In this document: one piece after another, positions 36,947 through 39,938 of the stretch
How positions within the stretch are numbered: position 1 is the first letter of the stretch
How the letters are laid out: every line of letters starts with the position of its first letter
NCBI GenBank assembly: GCA_947464955.1
Contig: CANHZI010000018.1
Span: forward strand, 1 to 39,938
From: Oxalobacteraceae bacterium
GTDB lineage: Bacteria > Pseudomonadota > Gammaproteobacteria > Burkholderiales > Burkholderiaceae_D
Length of the DNA stretch: 39,938 bases
Reading direction: 5' to 3'
The notes under the pieces: generated by a model
The model's input: the letters and a program-made list of their open reading frames with translations, nothing else
What the model was told of the DNA's origin: nothing
The model's database searches: none
Position numbers and translations under genes: made by a program

Positions 36947-37072
36947 ATGCTTGTTCTTAGCACTGCATCTGGCTTGGGCGCTCTGCGCTTTTCAGCATCC
37001 GACCATTTCATCATTAGACCAATTTCCTCCGCTCGCAAACTCAACACCCTATCGAACAAGGCCTATCCTTAA
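36947..37072 (+). CDS. Small ORF, 41 residues, possible leader peptide
   Basis: ATG 36947 is preceded by GAGGGA at a good spacing (5 bases), a better ribosome site than most genes here have. The 41-residue product begins MLVLSTASGLGALRFSASDH and ends RKLNTLSNKAYP. It resembles no family I know. Its stop is five bases before the ATG of the DUF6882-like gene, which lacks a good SD of its own, so translational coupling is plausible. It may be a real small protein, a coupling leader, or chance. Confidence 0.35.
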   Translation: MLVLSTASGLGALRFSASDHFIIRPISSARKLNTLSNKAYP

Positions 37073-37077
37073 TCGCT

Positions 37078-37578
37078 ATGGTCAAAATCTATAAAGACAA
37101 CTTTAGCCTCGAGTCTTTGATCGCGGCAAGCGCAGATGACGCTGTGGTAGCGAACATGCTGCACAACTCGACATGGCGTTTAGGTGAAGAAGAATCATGG
37201 CATCTGGATCAAAACACAGGCCAACTTTTGCTCACTTTCAATGACGGTAGTTTCGCTCTGGCACCAGCACAGATTATTGGCACTTTTCACCATCAAGATT
37301 CCAGTTTTCTTTGGGCCTGGCAACATCCGTCTGTACTGCCGGCCCTGAAACAAAACGCCGCTGTAGTCAGGGATTTTGGCAAAGAGCAAAGATCCTACGA
37401 ACTTACAAAAGCGCGAGTCACCTGCACAGAACAAAGGGCATGGGAACTTACGGCTCTTGCGATGCGTTTAAACCAAGCCAAAGGTTCTTATCGCGTGATG
37501 ATTAAGCCCGATGTCAGTATGTTTCTGAATTTCGGCGAAGTACAGATTGCCCATGAAGCCGGCACCAAGGCAGGTTAA
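37078..37578 (+). CDS. DUF6882-like protein of unknown function
   Basis: A 166-residue cytoplasmic protein without signal or membrane segments. It contains WHLDQNTGQLLLTFNDGS (41-58), then APAQIIGTFHHQDSSFLWAWQHPSV (62-86), the Trp-rich G-T-x-SxxxxWLWAW pattern that I associate with DUF6882, then RAWELTALAMRLNQAKGSYR. Function unknown. It follows a well-initiated 41-residue ORF by five bases and precedes thiL by 76 bases. Genes of this type often occur singly among accessory or stress genes; its link to thiL is probably incidental. Confidence 0.7.
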   Translation: MVKIYKDNFSLESLIAASADDAVVANMLHNSTWRLGEEESWHLDQNTGQLLLTFNDGSFALAPAQIIGTFHHQDSSFLWAWQHPSVLPALKQNAAVVRDFGKEQRSYELTKARVTCTEQRAWELTALAMRLNQAKGSYRVMIKPDVSMFLNFGEVQIAHEAGTKAG

Positions 37579-37654
37579 AACCGCTAAATCACCGTTTCAC
37601 CCTCGCCGTTGATGAATTGCTTCGTTAGTCTGATACGTTTCGGTACAATGCAAC

Positions 37655-38623
37655 ATGCTCTCTGAATTCGATCTCATCAAACAGTATTTCGTCACACCAG
37701 CCTTCAAGGATACGCGTATCGCGCTGGGGATTGGTGACGATTGCGCCTTGCTTAACCCTAGCCCGGGTAAACAACTTGCTATTTCCAGCGACATGTTGGT
37801 TTCTGGCCGCCATTTCTTTCCCGACGCAGATCCATTTGGCTTAGGACACAAATGCCTCGCCGTGAATCTCTCAGACTTGGCAGCCATGGGTGCAAAACCA
37901 TTGGCATTTACCTTAGCCTTGTCTTTGCCTGAAGCGAATCGCGATTGGCTAGATCCTTTTTCAAAAGGGCTATTGAGCCTCGCTGCCGAACACGACTGCA
38001 CGCTGATTGGTGGCGACACGACCAAAGGTCCCTTAAACATTTGCATCACCATTTTTGGTGAAATTACACCCGGACAGGCCTTAAGGCGCGATGCGGCACA
38101 AGTTGGCGATGATATTTGGATCTCGGGCGATATCGGTGATGCCAGACTCGCTCTAGCGGGATATTGGAAAGAACTCGAACTCAGTCCAGAGCAGCATCGA
38201 CAAGCAGCCGTACGCATGCACAGACCGACACCACGCATTGCTCTCGGTATGGAACTGTGCGGAATTGCCCATGCAGCTTTAGATATTTCTGACGGCTTGA
38301 TTGGCGATCTCGGACACATCTTAGAACGCTCAAAAGTCGGTGCATCGCTTGAAGTAGACAAACTACCCGCTGGCCTCATGTTACAGTCGCAGCCACAAGA
38401 ACTTCGACGTCGCTTCACGCTTGCTGGTGGTGATGACTACGAACTGTGCTTCACTGCCCCTATTCAACAACGCGAACAAGTAATAGCAGCGGGCCTGCGT
38501 ACAGGCACGGCAGTCACCCGCGTTGGCAAGATTGAACACGAACTCGGTTTGCGTTTGCTTGACCAAGATGGACAGCCGCTGGCACTCGAACTCAAGTCGT
38601 TTGATCATTTCGTTTCGGACTAA
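37655..38623 (+). CDS. thiL: Thiamine-monophosphate kinase
   Basis: A 322-residue kinase that makes thiamine diphosphate from thiamine monophosphate, the cofactor needed by the transketolase in this window. Motifs are LGIGDDCALLNPSPGKQLAISSDML (about 26-50, metal and ATP binding), NLSDLAAMGAKP, CTLIGGDTTKGPLNI, ISGDIGDARLAL and FTLAGGDDYELCFTAP. Length is normal. The SD before the ATG is poor. pgpA starts three bases after its stop, as in many proteobacteria. No thiamine riboswitch was seen upstream. Confidence 0.96.
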   Translation: MLSEFDLIKQYFVTPAFKDTRIALGIGDDCALLNPSPGKQLAISSDMLVSGRHFFPDADPFGLGHKCLAVNLSDLAAMGAKPLAFTLALSLPEANRDWLDPFSKGLLSLAAEHDCTLIGGDTTKGPLNICITIFGEITPGQALRRDAAQVGDDIWISGDIGDARLALAGYWKELELSPEQHRQAAVRMHRPTPRIALGMELCGIAHAALDISDGLIGDLGHILERSKVGASLEVDKLPAGLMLQSQPQELRRRFTLAGGDDYELCFTAPIQQREQVIAAGLRTGTAVTRVGKIEHELGLRLLDQDGQPLALELKSFDHFVSD

Positions 38624-38626
38624 GCC

Positions 38627-39157
38627 ATGAATGCAAGTACTGACAGTCTCCCCAACACGGCGCCGATCCTAAAGCCTGGCCCCCAATTCATGTTGCGGCA
38701 TCCTGCACATGTTTTGGCGCAAGGATTTGGCAGCGGGCTTTCACCTATCGTGCCGGGCACGACTGGCACCCTCTTCGCTTGGTTAAGCTTTGTCGTCTTG
38801 AGTACACGCTGGCCAAGTCTTTTCACACCAATGAATTGGGGCATCATCATTGTCGTCGGTTACTTTATTGGCGTATGGGCCTGCGAAGTCACTGGAAAAA
38901 ATTTAGGTGTCGCTGACCACGGCAGTATGGTGTGGGATGAAATCATCGCATTTTGGATGGTGCTATTATTGGTAACCCCTGCGCCGCTCATGACACAGTT
39001 CTGGGCCTTCATCGCCTTCCGTTTTTTCGACATGGTAAAACCGCCGCCAATTGGCTATTTCGATCGTAAATTCAAAGGCGGATTTGGTGTGATGTTCGAC
39101 GACATTGTTGCTGCTTTTTTCGCACTCTTGGTATTTGCCTTGTGGCGAATCTGGTAA
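38627..39157 (+). CDS. pgpA: Phosphatidylglycerophosphatase A
   Basis: A 176-residue membrane phosphatase that converts phosphatidylglycerophosphate to phosphatidylglycerol. Family motifs are GFGSGLSPIVPGTTGTLFAW (about 34-53), DHGSMVWDEIIAFWMVLL with the acidic catalytic pair, and FRFFDMVKPPPIGYFDR. About four membrane segments. It is in the usual thiL-pgpA order with a three-base gap. It complements dgkA in the same window as a phospholipid gene, although the two loci are far apart. Confidence 0.95.
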   Translation: MNASTDSLPNTAPILKPGPQFMLRHPAHVLAQGFGSGLSPIVPGTTGTLFAWLSFVVLSTRWPSLFTPMNWGIIIVVGYFIGVWACEVTGKNLGVADHGSMVWDEIIAFWMVLLLVTPAPLMTQFWAFIAFRFFDMVKPPPIGYFDRKFKGGFGVMFDDIVAAFFALLVFALWRIW

Positions 39158-39275
39158 ATCGCTAGGAAAGAATTTCTACTCCCTGCACGGAAAAATTACG
39201 CAAGCTTAAATTGAAGTGGTAAAGTAATCCTGCATTTGATCACGGCCAAGCATCACAATTACAGGAGACGAAACC

Positions 39276-39761
39276 ATGACCAACATGATAGACCTCGCTC
39301 AACAAGTCGGCGAAGCATTAAAGGCGCGCAAACTGCTTCTCACAGTCGCTGAATCCTGTACTGGCGGCGGCGTCTGCTGCGCCCTCACAGAAATCCCAGG
39401 CTCGTCAGAATGGTTCGACTGTGGATTCATTTCCTATTCCAATTCGTCAAAAACCGAAATGCTTAATATTGCAGCTTCTCTGATTGCACAACATGGTGCG
39501 GTGAGTGAAGAAATCGCAGCAGCGATGGCTGAAGGTGCACTGGCCAATTCCGAAGCCCATGTTTCATTATCAACGACAGGCATTGCTGGTCCAGGTGGAG
39601 CGGTACCGGGCAAACCGGTTGGCACAGTTTGTTTTGGCTGGAAAGTCGGCGGCGTTACTTTTACTGAGCGCAAGGTTTTTCAAGGTGATCGACACGCGGT
39701 GCGCGAGCAAACAGTTGCGCATGCACTCAACAAACTATTGCGCTATGTCGAGGAAATTTAA
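39276..39761 (+). CDS. pncC: Nicotinamide-nucleotide amidase (CinA C-terminal family)
   Basis: A 161-residue NMN deamidase that recycles nicotinamide mononucleotide to nicotinate mononucleotide. It consists only of the CinA C-terminal domain: TVAESCTGGGVCCALTEIPGSSEWFDCG (about 23-50, with the catalytic Ser), ISYSNSSKTEML, AVSEEIAAAMAEGAL and STTGIAGPGGAVPGKPVGTV. The long CinA form with the extra N-terminal domain is not present. An AGGAG site precedes the ATG. It follows pgpA by 118 bases. In many proteobacteria recA lies next to this gene. Confidence 0.94.
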   Translation: MTNMIDLAQQVGEALKARKLLLTVAESCTGGGVCCALTEIPGSSEWFDCGFISYSNSSKTEMLNIAASLIAQHGAVSEEIAAAMAEGALANSEAHVSLSTTGIAGPGGAVPGKPVGTVCFGWKVGGVTFTERKVFQGDRHAVREQTVAHALNKLLRYVEEI

Positions 39762-39799
39762 TCGAAATTTAATCGAATTTAAATCATATCGAATACGCA

Positions 39800-39938
39800 T
39801 AAAAAAACGCCGGCATGCCGGTAATGCCGTTCAGTTAAGAAGTTTTTCGTAGCGTACGAACGGCATATCTGTTTGGTTTTGCCTTGACGACCCGGTCGAA
39901 TTTTCGATCGGGTCGTTCGTCTTTGAGGAGGCTAACCA
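39800..39938. promoter_or_regulatory. Hairpin-rich leader at the right edge
   Basis: Several dyads are packed here: CCGG-CATG-CCGG-type symmetry at 39810-39821; ATGCCGTTC (39824-39832) with GAACGGCAT (39858-39866), enclosing TTCGTA-GCG-TACGAA (39846-39860); and a 13-bp stem ACGACCCGGTCGA/TCGATCGGGTCGT near 39888-39916 with one G-T pair. A strong GAGGAGG follows at 39925, 7 bases before the edge region GCTAACCA. A gene, possibly recA, probably starts just outside. The last stem could be a terminator or attenuator, though its T-run is interrupted. Confidence 0.45.

Noticed and set aside
37579-37654. Thiamine (TPP) riboswitch before thiL
   Set aside because: The 76-base spacer lacks the conserved CTGAGA element and is too short to hold the usual fold with an expression platform.
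39861-39890. LexA (SOS) box before a possible recA
   Set aside because: CTGT occurs near 39869 but the matching ACAG at the required spacing is absent.

Overview
This window reads as chromosomal DNA of a betaproteobacterium, most likely an Oxalobacteraceae-type Burkholderiales such as Undibacterium or a relative. The grounds are the ubiU-ubiV-ubiT set, the tkt/gap pair beside spermidine synthase, thiL-pgpA-pncC, a MaeB-type malic enzyme, and moderate GC with AT-rich intergenic DNA. The genus is inference. There is no rRNA, tRNA, phage, transposase or CRISPR array. It is mostly housekeeping sequence with several small accessory modules.

Layout. 1-389: 5' part of an unknown exported protein (-). 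611-5138: anaerobic block with ubiUVT (O2-independent ubiquinone synthesis), an FNR-type box, a DUF2892 membrane protein, an AhpD-like protein and an NnrS-family protein. 5209-7824: tight operon of a class V aminotransferase-like protein, a cN-I type 5'-nucleotidase and a GNAT. 8072-10476: APH-type kinase plus class III PLP enzyme, resembling a kinase/phospholyase pair for an amino alcohol. 10483-16654: dgkA (-), a rhodanese lipoprotein, a double-GAF histidine kinase facing a REC/HD-GYP regulator, and an IclR regulator. 16726-21776 (-): signal peptidase I, then the tkt-GNAT-gap operon, whose 3' end carries four tandem ~120-bp repeats before a terminator. 21965-26143: SpeD-SpeE fusion, ygiB-like and ygiC-like genes, DUF350 and rsmE. 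26362-29091: DUF4214-cyclophilin lipoprotein and a methyltransferase. 29290-34374 (-): secreted M4 metalloprotease and maeB. 34786-36732: rubrerythrin, rubredoxin, rubredoxin reductase. 36947-37578: a small ORF and a DUF6882-like gene. 37655-39761: thiL, pgpA, pncC.

How the genes work together. The most system-like stretch is 21965-25359. An enzyme that decarboxylates AdoMet and transfers the aminopropyl group in one chain is followed by a lipoprotein with a Gly-rich C-terminus (DUF1190), an ATP-grasp glutathionylspermidine-synthetase homologue, and a small multi-spanning membrane protein (DUF350). This suggests polyamine synthesis coupled to amide ligation of the polyamine onto an envelope acceptor. 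The second theme is life at low oxygen: ubiUVT, an FNR-type box, NnrS, and a complete NAD(P)H-rubredoxin reductase-rubredoxin-rubrerythrin chain whose promoter carries a TTGA-N6-TCAA dyad.
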